DNA of 64,000 bases. It comes from Lachnoclostridium sp. An138. Lineage in GTDB: Bacteria; Bacillota; Clostridia; Lachnospirales; Lachnospiraceae. Both the position numbers and the translations under genes were made by a program. This document shows, in pieces, positions 16,659-25,310 of the stretch. The first letter of the stretch is position 1; each line of letters starts with the position of its first letter. The DNA is taken from NCBI RefSeq assembly GCF_002160765.1, contig NZ_NFLF01000001.1, positions 124,001-188,000 on the forward strand, written 5' to 3'. The notes beneath the pieces were generated by a model that was given only the letters and a program-made list of their open reading frames with translations, did no database searches and had not been told where the DNA came from.

Positions 16659-17846
16659 TCACTCTTCCAGGGACAGGTGCAGCACGTCGTCCGTCAGGAA
16701 GGTATTCAAATTGTAGAGAAACAGCACGTCCGTAAAGGACTGGCCTGCTGTCAGGCTTTCCAGATCCCCGTAGTAATAGCGCGGGTCCACCAGCACAATC
16801 TCCCGGAACTGCGACACCAGAAAGGGCACAAAACAGTTCGCGTAGGAATCCTTTATCAGAAGAAGGGTCCGCTTGCTGTCCGCCATGGTCCGTATTCTCA
16901 CCAGAGGATGGTTTCCGTTCAGGAACATTCCGTATTGATCCCTTGTTTTCAGTTTTTCCGACGCATAGAGGGAAGCAGATTCCTCCTGCTCTTCCACATA
17001 GCTTACTACCAGGTCTGTCTGCGCCCCCGGCCAGAAGACTGAGATGGTATCCGGATCAGCCTGGTATCCGCTCCGGGAAGCAAGCGTTCCCTCAAAAGAA
17101 TCCGAAACCGGGTAAAGGGGCGGCGTCTCCGGAGCCTCCGGTTCTGCAAGCCCCATGACTGAAGCCGCTTTTTCATAAGCGTACCAGGCTCCAAGCGTCG
17201 TCCAGTGATGGTCTGTCCGGTAATAGATGTATTCCTGCCGGTGTTCCCGCAAGGTATCATAGACCGGTATATTCAGAACCGCGTCTCCCAGATACCCGGA
17301 AATCTGCTGCAGCTGATCCGCCTGAGACTCTACAGGAGCAAAATCCGGCAGTCCTTCCGGATTCACTCCGGCAGCGTCCGGAACCAGCAGCAGATAGGAA
17401 GACAGCTCCGGATGGCGCTGGCAGAAGGACCGTATGGCGTCCAGATTCGTCCACACTCCCTCCCCCAGCTTTTCCGGCTTCTCGTAAAGGCTGCCGTCCT
17501 TTCCCAGAAACACACCGCCCGAATCCTTTTTCCCGAGAATCCGGTCCGCGGCGGTGCGAAGGGTGATCCAGCCATCCCGGAAAATAAACTGGTCCGTCTG
17601 CCAGGTCTCAAAGCTTTTCATAAAACGGCCGTCCAGAACAGAGGAGATCTGCCACTGGGGCTTCTGCTCCAGCATTCGATTCTCTGTATCGGAAAAGCTG
17701 CGATCCTTATGATAATAATTCAGAACTCCAAAACCGAACAGAAGCAGTACAAAGCTGATGCCCAGCACACAATACGCCGGATTTTTCATCCGGCCCTGCG
17801 CCCGCTGTCCGTTCTGCTGTTTTTCCCGTCTTTTCTCTCTTCTCAT
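16659..17846 (-). CDS. DHHW family protein (AlgJ/AlgX-like acetylation partner)
   Basis: Membrane-anchored, extracellular protein of 395 residues with one N-terminal helix (CVLGISFVLLLFGFGVL). It carries the family signature YYRTDHHWTTLGAWYAYE near residue 220 and LLIKDSYANCFVPFL near 330, where Asp/His and Ser resemble the SGNH-like triad of AlgJ/AlgX. Those relatives work with MBOAT proteins to O-acetylate exported polysaccharides. It lies 16 bp after the MBOAT gene. The polymer acylated here is unknown. GGGAGGA precedes ATG. Confidence 0.88.
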   Translation of the reverse strand: MRREKRREKQQNGQRAQGRMKNPAYCVLGISFVLLLFGFGVLNYYHKDRSFSDTENRMLEQKPQWQISSVLDGRFMKSFETWQTDQFIFRDGWITLRTAADRILGKKDSGGVFLGKDGSLYEKPEKLGEGVWTNLDAIRSFCQRHPELSSYLLLVPDAAGVNPEGLPDFAPVESQADQLQQISGYLGDAVLNIPVYDTLREHRQEYIYYRTDHHWTTLGAWYAYEKAASVMGLAEPEAPETPPLYPVSDSFEGTLASRSGYQADPDTISVFWPGAQTDLVVSYVEEQEESASLYASEKLKTRDQYGMFLNGNHPLVRIRTMADSKRTLLLIKDSYANCFVPFLVSQFREIVLVDPRYYYGDLESLTAGQSFTDVLFLYNLNTFLTDDVLHLSLEE

Positions 17847-17861
17847 GCCGCGTTCCTCCCG

Positions 17862-19253
17862 CTAAAACCGGAAATACAGGAATGGATTGTAAGTGTCGTG
17901 GATCAGATATGCCGTGCTCAGGAGAAACAGGCCCAGGTACAAAAGGAGCAACACCGGCTTCACCCGCCCTTTCTGCCACTGCCTGCCGCAGATACCTGAA
18001 GGCAGCGGCGTAGAGCACAGCCATGACAGCCAGAACAGCAGCAGGCTGGTAAGCAGATAATACATCCCCATATTATCCGTAAGAGGGCTGGCCGTCCGGC
18101 CGAACATAACCTGCAGATACCCGATGGCAGAACTTAAGGTAGGGCTGAAAAAGAATACCCAGCCAACAGCTGCCAGCAGCATCGTATACACATTTCCAAT
18201 CAGCGGCAGTTTTTCCGTCACTCTGCGCAGCAGATATTTCTCCACAATCAGCAGAACGCCGTAATAAAGCCCCCACACCACAAAATTCCAGCTGGCCCCG
18301 TGCCAGAGGCCTGTCAGCGTCCAGACAATCAGAAGATTCAGCATGTGCCGGGGCACGCTGACCCTGTTGCCGCCCAGCGGAATATAGACGTATTCCCGGA
18401 ACCAGGAGCTTAAGGAAATATGCCATCTGCGCCAGAACTCCGTAACGCTCCGGGCGCAGTAGGGGTAGTGGAAATTCTCCTTGAACTCAAAACCGAACAT
18501 TTTCCCAAGGCCCACCGCCATATCCGAATATCCGCTGAAATCAAAATAAATCTGAAAGGTATAAGCCGCCACTCCCACCCAGGCCGTAAGCACTGACTGG
18601 GGAGCCGAAGCTGTCACCGCCTCAAAGACAGCCCCCAGATTATTTGCCAGCAGCACCTTCTTCGCAAGGCCGCCGATAAAATACCGGGTCCCTTCTCCAA
18701 AAAGGTCCCAGGAAGTAAAACGCTTCTTAAGCTGGGCGTCGATATCCGCGTACTGAACGATAGGTCCCGCCACCAGCTGCGGAAACATGGAAATATAAAG
18801 GCCGAAAGAAATCAGGCTCGTCTGCCCGCCCGTCTTTCTCCGGTACACATCCGCCAGATAGGAGATCGACTGAAAGGTATAAAAAGACAGTCCCACCGGC
18901 AGCCCCAGGGACACATCCGGGAGCTCCACAGCAAAAAGCCTGCCCAGATTTTCCGCCAGGAAACCATAGTATTTAAAAAGGCCGAGCAGCAGCAGGTTCA
19001 CAGTCACGCCCAGAATCAGGCTGCCGCGGCCGTTCCGGCCCTTTTCCTGCTGCCTTTCAATATCAAGACCTATCACATAATTAAACAGGATGCTGTAAAG
19101 CATCAAAAACAGATACACCGGCTCTCCCCAGGCGTAAAAAATCAGGCTCGCCAGAAGCAGCACAAAATTGCGAAGCTTCACCGGCGCCAGATAATAGGCC
19201 AGGATCACCAGAGGAAGAAACGTAAATATAAATACAATGCTGCTGAAAACCAC
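17862..19253 (-). CDS. MBOAT family O-acyltransferase (AlgI/DltB-like)
   Basis: Polytopic enzyme of 463 residues that passes acyl groups across the membrane to an exported polymer. Features are VFSSIVFIFTFLPLVILAYY at the start, QLVAGPIVQYADI, GYSDMAVGLGKMFGFEF, EFWRRWHISLSSWFREYVYIP and LTGLWHGASWNFVVWG, where the last His is catalytic in the family. The start is a GTG with AAAGGAC upstream. Gene order (SGNH, DUF4358, MBOAT, DHHW) matches acylation clusters common in Clostridia. Confidence 0.93.
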   Translation of the reverse strand: MVFSSIVFIFTFLPLVILAYYLAPVKLRNFVLLLASLIFYAWGEPVYLFLMLYSILFNYVIGLDIERQQEKGRNGRGSLILGVTVNLLLLGLFKYYGFLAENLGRLFAVELPDVSLGLPVGLSFYTFQSISYLADVYRRKTGGQTSLISFGLYISMFPQLVAGPIVQYADIDAQLKKRFTSWDLFGEGTRYFIGGLAKKVLLANNLGAVFEAVTASAPQSVLTAWVGVAAYTFQIYFDFSGYSDMAVGLGKMFGFEFKENFHYPYCARSVTEFWRRWHISLSSWFREYVYIPLGGNRVSVPRHMLNLLIVWTLTGLWHGASWNFVVWGLYYGVLLIVEKYLLRRVTEKLPLIGNVYTMLLAAVGWVFFFSPTLSSAIGYLQVMFGRTASPLTDNMGMYYLLTSLLLFWLSWLCSTPLPSGICGRQWQKGRVKPVLLLLYLGLFLLSTAYLIHDTYNPFLYFRF

Positions 19254-19272
19254 GCTGTCCGTCCTTTCCGTC

Positions 19273-19746
19273 CTACAGTCCCTTCAAAAAGGCAGTCTTT
19301 ACCTCCTGCGCCCGCTCGGATACCACAAAGAGTACATACGGGTCCTCTTCCTGTATCACGCAGTTATCCAGAAGCTGCACCTGTTCCGGGCCATAGCCCT
19401 CAAAATTATTTTTCTGTGTCTCCGCGCGTTTTTCCGCGGCAAGACGTACCTGTCCGGCCTGTTCCGATGAAGCGCATTCCACCAGAAGCAGCTCTTCCAC
19501 CGCCATGTTATCTTCTGCCGTAAGGAGATACCAGTTCGCAAGCTCTCCCCCGTTCACTCCGTAGAGTCTTCTGAGAAGCTGGGCGTCTCCCTCTTTCATC
19601 CCGGACGTGCCGAACACTTCCTGAACCTCACTCCGCAGAACGGCAAAGTCAACCCGCCGTCTGCTCCCATGAAAAATCCCCCATACCAGAATCACAAAGA
19701 GGCCAAGCAGCAGAATCTTCGCCGTCTGAAGCATCACATCTTTCAT
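19273..19746 (-). CDS. DUF4358 domain lipid/membrane-anchored protein
   Basis: Protein of 157 residues with one N-terminal membrane helix (ILLLGLFVILVWGIFHG) and an extracellular domain. The domain shows VNGGELANWYLLTAEDNMAVEELLLVE and the conserved tail EEDPYVLFVVSERAQEVKTAF, the DUF4358 pattern. Its function is unknown, but the family regularly accompanies MBOAT and SGNH genes in Firmicutes. ATG 19746 overlaps the SGNH stop by ATGA, indicating translational coupling. That is why I prefer it to upstream in-frame codons. Confidence 0.75.
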   Translation of the reverse strand: MKDVMLQTAKILLLGLFVILVWGIFHGSRRRVDFAVLRSEVQEVFGTSGMKEGDAQLLRRLYGVNGGELANWYLLTAEDNMAVEELLLVECASSEQAGQVRLAAEKRAETQKNNFEGYGPEQVQLLDNCVIQEEDPYVLFVVSERAQEVKTAFLKGL

Positions 19747-20606
19747 ATGCCTGCCGCCTCCTCCATGCGCTGCAGCCAAAGGGTGTAAGGCTCTGAGGTC
19801 AGGTGGGTGGAATCCTTCTGATACCATTCCTCATGACCTGCAAGAATATCCCCGCTGTCTATAAATGTAATTCCCCATTTCGCGCAGAGCTCTTTCAAAG
19901 CCGCGTTAAAATCTCCCACATGAGCCAGCACCGGCTTTTTCTCCACCGCCGCCGGAAGCACCGGCATAATGGCATTGACATAGAGCGGAAGTTCCGGGGC
20001 CCGGTCACGGATTTCCTGCAGCCTTTTCTCATACTCTTTTACAAAACGGCCGCTGTCCCCCGCGCAGTATTCCAAATCATTCAATCCGATAGAAAGGAAA
20101 AGACAGGAAGGTGAAAGGTCCAGAGCCTTTTCAATATCCGGCCCCGCCGAATCCGCCCGCAGGCCTTTCTGCGCCACAATCCGGGAGGGATCAAGAATCT
20201 CATAGTCAATAAATCCTTCCGCCACGGAATCCCCCACAAGGACTGCCTGTTCAAACCTTCTGCGCAGGCTGTCTTTATCCGTGCCTTTCTCAGGCTGTTC
20301 CTCTCCCGCCTGTGCGCCGGAGACCGCCTCCTGCTCCGCCCGCTCTGCCTCTTCCTGCTGTCTCTCCGCTTCATCCCTGGCGTTCAGAGCGGCTTTGATC
20401 TCGCCCGTATCCCTCTGTTCCAGGGCCGTAATCCATGCCAGCGCCGGGAACTCTTCTTTCTCCTTCTGCCGGATCTGGCAGCCCTGCCAGACACATGCCG
20501 CCGCCAGAATCAGAACTGCTGCCAGCAAACCTCTGTTTCTGTTTTTGCCTTTTCTTTTTTGTCTCGTTCTCAAACTGTCCTCCAGGCTTTCTATCCAAAT
20601 ATCCAA
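19743..20606 (-). CDS. Membrane-anchored SGNH/GDSL hydrolase
   Basis: Extracellular esterase-like protein of 287 residues. After a basic start, residues about 27-43 form a membrane anchor (LLAAVLILAAACVWQG) followed by a glutamate-rich stalk. The SGNH blocks are VLVGDSVAEGFID (Ser), SIGLNDLEY (Asn) and QKDSTHLTSEPY (Asp-x-x-His). The likely role is transfer or removal of acyl groups on the polymer handled by the adjacent MBOAT/DHHW pair. The start is a TTG with TGAGGAC five bases before it; no ATG fits. First gene of the four-gene unit. Confidence 0.85.
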   Translation of the reverse strand: MDIWIESLEDSLRTRQKRKGKNRNRGLLAAVLILAAACVWQGCQIRQKEKEEFPALAWITALEQRDTGEIKAALNARDEAERQQEEAERAEQEAVSGAQAGEEQPEKGTDKDSLRRRFEQAVLVGDSVAEGFIDYEILDPSRIVAQKGLRADSAGPDIEKALDLSPSCLFLSIGLNDLEYCAGDSGRFVKEYEKRLQEIRDRAPELPLYVNAIMPVLPAAVEKKPVLAHVGDFNAALKELCAKWGITFIDSGDILAGHEEWYQKDSTHLTSEPYTLWLQRMEEAAGI

Positions 20607-20712
20607 ACGGTCCTCAGCCGGCAGAAAAAAAGCCCTTTTTCACCGGCTTCCGGAATTTTTCAACATTTCTCACACATAATAGACGTGCATTCTGCTATTT
20701 AAGTTTCAAAAA

Positions 20713-22791
20713 TCACAGCCAAAATTCAATCAGATGCTCCGCCCGGTAAAACCAGACCGGATTCAGATATTCGATCTTCTCATAGACATCTGTAAAAACC
20801 GTAAGAAAATGAAAGATCGCAGACTGGGCAGACAGAGCCAGGAAAATGCCATAGCCTGTCTTCCAGTATTTTGTGCCGGAAACCTTTTCCAGGCTTCCAA
20901 ATACTACCGGCGCGGCCGCCAGAAAGAAAAGCCAGGTATAATCCACGGTATAACGCGGAATCAGCCCTCCTATCTGAAAATCGATAAACGCAAGCAGAAG
21001 GGCCAGTCCTGTCAGCATGCAGGAAAACGCGTACACGCTTCCTCCACCCACCAGTTTTTTCAGGCGGAACACCGCCAGGCTGGCAAAAAGTATGAGGTTC
21101 ACCGCCATTACGCCCCCAAAGCCGGTCTCTATGATAGACTGCCCGTAATACTGACTTCTCACAGACACCTGTTCAAAATAAGGAAATACGCCGGTAATGA
21201 CGGGAGGCTGGAACAGCGTGGTAAAATAACCGAACACCGTCCTGCCCGCCTCCATCTTTCTCTGCCTCATGTCCTGGAGCGTCAGATTGTAGGCGGCTCC
21301 AAAGTCAAACACACTGCCGAATCGAATCTGGTTATAGTACATCAGGCCTGCCGCCACAAGAAGGAACGGCAGGCAGAAAGAAACCACGTCTGCAGCCTTT
21401 CTGTCTTTCAGCAGCCTGCCCTCCCTGACCGCGCTCCAGAACAGAGGAACAGCCAGCACGGAAACCAGCACCAGCTGCGGCCTGCAGCCCGCGGTCAGCG
21501 CCAGCAGAAGGGAACCGGCGGCCATTTTCCACCTGCTTACCCGCTCCGGCTCCAGAGCCTTCATCCAGAACCACAGCCCCCAGACACCAAAAGCCAGCGC
21601 GCACAGAATCGGCACATTGTAAAAGGTAGGGTTTCGGAAAAAGCTCCATACTCCGCATGCGTTCGCAGTCAGAAAACTGAACAGGAGCCATACAGTAAAA
21701 GGCGTCTTCCGGAACCACCTTCGTACAGCCGCTCCCAGCAGCGCAAAGACTCCGGCCATAAAAAAGGCGCCCGAAATCTGAAGCACCGGAAGCACCGACA
21801 GATCATTTCCCGTGGCCAGATAGTACGGCAGGAAAAACAAAAGCTCCGGCACAATTCCAAAATACACGTAATAACGCCCGTTATAGTAGGCGGCGTCCCA
21901 CAGATAGCTGACTCCCGCCGGTTCCAGCGTCATGCTGCGCAGCCGGTAATCGTAAGGATTGGAAAGGGATTTCAGCATCTCATCCGGCTCCACCATCAGC
22001 CAGGTCTTCCCCTCCGCCAGCGAATGAGCCAGCATCTGGTACTGCCGCGTATTGAGCTGGTTCTGTTCCGTATCGATGGCCTGCAGATTCTGGCGTTCCA
22101 CATAGCCGGCCGCCAGGATATTGGCGCAGAGAATCACCGCCACAAGGAGTCTTCCCTTCCAGCCGCATTCCACATACAGCCTTCTGTGAACGGGGGAAGA
22201 AGGACGCAGAAACCAGGCAGCCAGAAGCAGCAGCATAACTGCCGCAAGCCGGACCGCTGAACAGGTAAAGGGGACCGGCACATTCCCGCTGACATCATAG
22301 ATACGAATCCGATCTCCCTGTTCCGCATTGATAATCAGCTGGACCTCCTCCGTAGGGCCGCTGAGCTGCAGGCGGATATATTCGCTTTTCGGCACCCTGT
22401 ACAGGATGTCCCTTTCCGGCAGCCGGAAATATTTCTGATTGGCGCCGTCCGTCACCTTCAGCTGGATATTCACCGCCTCATCCTGAGGCGTGGAAGGATT
22501 CTCTATCTTCAGGCCCACATGGATATTGTGAAGCTCCCGGTTGATATTCAGAAGCTCTATGGTCGCCGTCTCCTCGCCTTCCGCTTCCGTCACTTCATAC
22601 AGCGTCGGTTCTATCTGCCGGAGCCCCGGGCCCACCAGCCACTCCTGCATCAGCACATGCTCATCCCGCCACAGATACGATTCCCAGTGGCGGAAATTGA
22701 ATACAAAAAATTCCAGCACCACAGCCAGGCAGCACAAAAGCAGCGGTACTTTCCAGTATATCAGCATTTTTTTCATTCTTTTATTCCTCAT
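20713..22791 (-). CDS. Large polytopic membrane protein, GT-C glycosyltransferase-like
   Basis: Membrane protein of 692 residues. One helix near the N-terminus precedes an extracytoplasmic beta-rich domain (about 40-195). About ten further helices follow, with loops such as YYNGRYYVYFGIVPELLFFLPYY. That helix-rich layout with aromatic, acidic loops resembles GT-C enzymes that use polyprenyl-phosphate sugars, but I see no firm catalytic signature. ATG 22791 with GGGAG is preferred; an extension to 22869 is possible. It precedes the acylation genes on the same strand, so it may glycosylate the same polymer. Confidence 0.65.
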   Translation of the reverse strand: MRNKRMKKMLIYWKVPLLLCCLAVVLEFFVFNFRHWESYLWRDEHVLMQEWLVGPGLRQIEPTLYEVTEAEGEETATIELLNINRELHNIHVGLKIENPSTPQDEAVNIQLKVTDGANQKYFRLPERDILYRVPKSEYIRLQLSGPTEEVQLIINAEQGDRIRIYDVSGNVPVPFTCSAVRLAAVMLLLLAAWFLRPSSPVHRRLYVECGWKGRLLVAVILCANILAAGYVERQNLQAIDTEQNQLNTRQYQMLAHSLAEGKTWLMVEPDEMLKSLSNPYDYRLRSMTLEPAGVSYLWDAAYYNGRYYVYFGIVPELLFFLPYYLATGNDLSVLPVLQISGAFFMAGVFALLGAAVRRWFRKTPFTVWLLFSFLTANACGVWSFFRNPTFYNVPILCALAFGVWGLWFWMKALEPERVSRWKMAAGSLLLALTAGCRPQLVLVSVLAVPLFWSAVREGRLLKDRKAADVVSFCLPFLLVAAGLMYYNQIRFGSVFDFGAAYNLTLQDMRQRKMEAGRTVFGYFTTLFQPPVITGVFPYFEQVSVRSQYYGQSIIETGFGGVMAVNLILFASLAVFRLKKLVGGGSVYAFSCMLTGLALLLAFIDFQIGGLIPRYTVDYTWLFFLAAAPVVFGSLEKVSGTKYWKTGYGIFLALSAQSAIFHFLTVFTDVYEKIEYLNPVWFYRAEHLIEFWL

Positions 22792-22936
22792 TTTTCTCCC
22801 GTATGGCTTCATTATAGCACAGGATATTTGCAGATCCAGACTCCCTTTGAAACTTAATAAAAACTTCAAGATTCCGTAAAAAATGACATATTTCGGCTTG
22901 TGTTTATAGATTTTTAAGAAAGTTTATGAAATTTTG

Positions 22937-22963
22937 TTAGCACTCAACCGATTAGAGTGCTGA
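22937..22963 (+). promoter_or_regulatory. CIRCE element (HrcA operator)
   Basis: TTAGCACTC, nine bases, GAGTGCTGA: the CIRCE inverted repeat with one mismatch to the TTAGCACTC-N9-GAGTGCTAA consensus. It lies seven bases before the -35 of the htpG promoter. HrcA control of htpG is inferred. Confidence 0.88.
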
Positions 22964-22970
22964 TTTTCTA

Positions 22971-22999
22971 TTGACTTTTTGAAACCGCTGAATTAAAAT
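22971..22999 (+). promoter_or_regulatory. Predicted htpG promoter
   Basis: TTGACT (22971-22976), 17 bp, TAAAAT (22994-22999). The leader is about 80 nt and contains a strong hairpin. Confidence 0.65.
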
Positions 23000-23019
23000 A
23001 TGAAACAGAGCAAATTACA

Positions 23020-23059
23020 GCCTGCCTGTCCCCACAGTAAAACTGCCGGGCAGGCAGGC
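23020..23059 (+). other. Hairpin in the htpG 5' leader
   Basis: GCCTGCCTGTCC (23020-23031) pairs with GGGCAGGCAGGC (23048-23059), a 12-bp stem with one U-G pair. It ends 13 bases before the AAGGAG ribosome site. It may protect the message 5' end or respond to temperature. Confidence 0.5.
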
Positions 23060-23085
23060 GGATTATCAGAAGGAGTGAAATAGAA

Positions 23086-25194
23086 ATGGCTGACAAGCAT
23101 GGAAGTCTTTCCATTAACAGTGAAAATATTTTTCCGATTATTAAAAAATGGCTGTATTCCGATCACGACATTTTCTTCCGTGAGCTGGTTTCAAACGGCT
23201 GCGACGCGATCACCAAGCTGAAAAAGCTGGCTCTGATCGGCGAATACACCTATCCGGAAGATCACAAGGACAGCATCCGCGTCATCGTGAATCCGGAAGA
23301 AAAAACGCTGAAATTCATTGATACGGGACTTGGTATGACGGCTGACGAAGTGGAGGAATATATCAATCAGATCGCTTTCTCCGGCGCCGCCGATTTCCTT
23401 GAGAAATATAAAGACAAAGCCAACGACGACCAGATCATCGGACACTTTGGTCTGGGCTTCTACTCTGCTTTCATGGTAGCGGACGAGGTCCACATCGACA
23501 CCCTGTCCTATCGGGAGGGCGCCGCGCCCGTTCACTGGGAATGCGACGGCGGCACAGAATACAGTATGTCCGACGGAACACGCACCGAAATCGGTACGGA
23601 GATCACCCTGTTCCTGAACGAAGACAGCCTGGAATTTGCCAACGAGTACCGGGCAAGAGAAGTCATCGAAAAATACTGTTCCTTCATGCCGGTAGAGATT
23701 TTCCTGGAAAAGGCAAATGCTCCCCAGGAATACGAAACCATTGACGAGGCTGATTTAAGAGACGATGACGTCATCGTAGAGCGTATCCATGAAGAAGCCA
23801 AGACAGAAGAAGTGGAAAACGAGGACGGCACCAAGGAGACAAAAGAGATCTCTCCGGCCAGAGACCGGGTAAAGATCAACAAACGTCCCGTTTCCTTAAG
23901 CGATACTGCGCCTCTGTGGACCAAACGGCCGGGCGACTGCACCGACGAGGAGTACAAGACCTTCTACCGCAAGGTATTCCGGGATTACAAAGAGCCCCTG
24001 TTCTGGATTCACCTGAACATGGATTATCCCTTCAACCTGAAAGGTATTCTGTACTTCCCGAAGATCAATACAGAGTATGATTCCATCGAGGGAACCATTA
24101 AGCTGTACAATAACCAGGTCTTCATCGCCGACAACATCAAAGAGGTCATTCCGGAGTTCCTGATGCTCTTAAAGGGCGTCATCGACTGTCCGGATCTGCC
24201 TCTGAACGTGTCCAGAAGCGCCCTGCAGAACGATGGCTTCGTAAAGAAGATTTCCGACTATATCTCCAAGAAGGTGGCCGACAAACTCACCGGCATGTGC
24301 AAAACCGACAGGGAGAACTATGAAAAATACTGGGACGACATCAGCCCCTTTATCAAATTCGGCTGCCTGAAAGACGAAAAATTCTGTGATAAAATGACGG
24401 ATTACATCCTGTTCAAGGATCTGGACGGCAAATATCTGACCTTAAAGGATCTGCTTCCTGAAGAGGAGGCCTCCTCTGGTGAATCCGCAGATGATGTGGA
24501 TATCGTGGAAAACGCCGATGAGACAGAGGCAAAAGACAGCAGCGCAGAAGAAAAGGACGCTGCCGAAACCTCCGAAGAAGACAAGGAGCCCGAAAAGACT
24601 ACCATCTTCTATGTGACCGATGAGGTTCAGCAGAGCCAGTATATCAACATGTTCAAGGAGGAGGGCAAGAACGCCGTCATCCTGAAGCACAACATCGACT
24701 CTCCTTTCATTTCCCATCTGGAGATGAAGAACGAGAAGATCCGGTTCCAGCGCATTGACGCAGACCTGACCGAAGATTTTGTGGAAAGCACTGACGCGGA
24801 AGCCCTGAAGGAAACCACCGATTCCCTGACCGAAATTTTCCGCAAAGCCCTGAACAACGACAAGCTGGAAGTCAAGGTGGAGAAAATGAAGAATGAGAAC
24901 ATCTCCTCCATGATTACTCTCTCCGAGGAAAGCCGCAGAATGCAGGATATGATGAAAATGTACAGCATGGGCGGCAGCTTCGACGCCGGCATGTTCGGAG
25001 GCCAGACTCTGGTACTGAACGCCAATAACAAGCTGGTACAGTACATCCTGGAGCACAGAGACGGAGAACATGTGAACCTGTTCTGCGAACAGCTTTACGA
25101 TCTGGCTCTCATCAGCAACCAGCCCCTGACTCCGGAGGCCATGACGAAATTTATCGCCAGAAGCAACGAAATTATGATGCTGCTGGCAAAATAA
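23086..25194 (+). CDS. htpG: Molecular chaperone HtpG (Hsp90)
   Basis: Cytosolic Hsp90 of 702 residues, slightly longer than E. coli HtpG. GHKL ATPase motifs at the N-terminus: FFRELVSNGCDAITKLK, IDTGLGMTADEV, GHFGLGFYSAFMVAD and GTEITLFL. The middle domain has NLKGILYFPK and DCPDLPLNVSRSALQND with the catalytic-loop arginine. An acidic low-complexity insert (about 460-510, rich in Glu, Asp, Ser) sits between middle-domain segments. The C-terminal dimerisation domain follows. It lies behind CIRCE and its own promoter and ends at a strong terminator. Confidence 0.97.
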   Translation: MADKHGSLSINSENIFPIIKKWLYSDHDIFFRELVSNGCDAITKLKKLALIGEYTYPEDHKDSIRVIVNPEEKTLKFIDTGLGMTADEVEEYINQIAFSGAADFLEKYKDKANDDQIIGHFGLGFYSAFMVADEVHIDTLSYREGAAPVHWECDGGTEYSMSDGTRTEIGTEITLFLNEDSLEFANEYRAREVIEKYCSFMPVEIFLEKANAPQEYETIDEADLRDDDVIVERIHEEAKTEEVENEDGTKETKEISPARDRVKINKRPVSLSDTAPLWTKRPGDCTDEEYKTFYRKVFRDYKEPLFWIHLNMDYPFNLKGILYFPKINTEYDSIEGTIKLYNNQVFIADNIKEVIPEFLMLLKGVIDCPDLPLNVSRSALQNDGFVKKISDYISKKVADKLTGMCKTDRENYEKYWDDISPFIKFGCLKDEKFCDKMTDYILFKDLDGKYLTLKDLLPEEEASSGESADDVDIVENADETEAKDSSAEEKDAAETSEEDKEPEKTTIFYVTDEVQQSQYINMFKEEGKNAVILKHNIDSPFISHLEMKNEKIRFQRIDADLTEDFVESTDAEALKETTDSLTEIFRKALNNDKLEVKVEKMKNENISSMITLSEESRRMQDMMKMYSMGGSFDAGMFGGQTLVLNANNKLVQYILEHRDGEHVNLFCEQLYDLALISNQPLTPEAMTKFIARSNEIMMLLAK

Positions 25195-25217
25195 AAATAT
25201 CTGCTTCCCATCGAAGA

Positions 25218-25260
25218 GAGAAGGTGCCCGCGCCATCCGGCGCGGGCACCTTCTCTTCTA
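25218..25260. terminator. Strong bidirectional terminator between htpG and the ABC exporter operon
   Basis: GAGAAGGTGCCCGCGCC pairs perfectly with GGCGCGGGCACCTTCTC around ATCC; TTCTATTTTC follows on the plus strand. The two flanking transcription units converge here. Confidence 0.85.
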
Positions 25261-25310
25261 TTTTCCCTGTATGCTTACTTTTAATCCGGAACCATTATCT
25301 TACGGTTTTC

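Noticed and set aside
20734-22260. Long open frame (about 500 codons) on the plus strand opposite the GT-C-like gene
   Set aside because: It lies antisense to a gene with coherent membrane helices. Its translation is rich in Arg, Gln, His and Pro with no domain pattern, as expected for the shadow of a G+C-rich gene.
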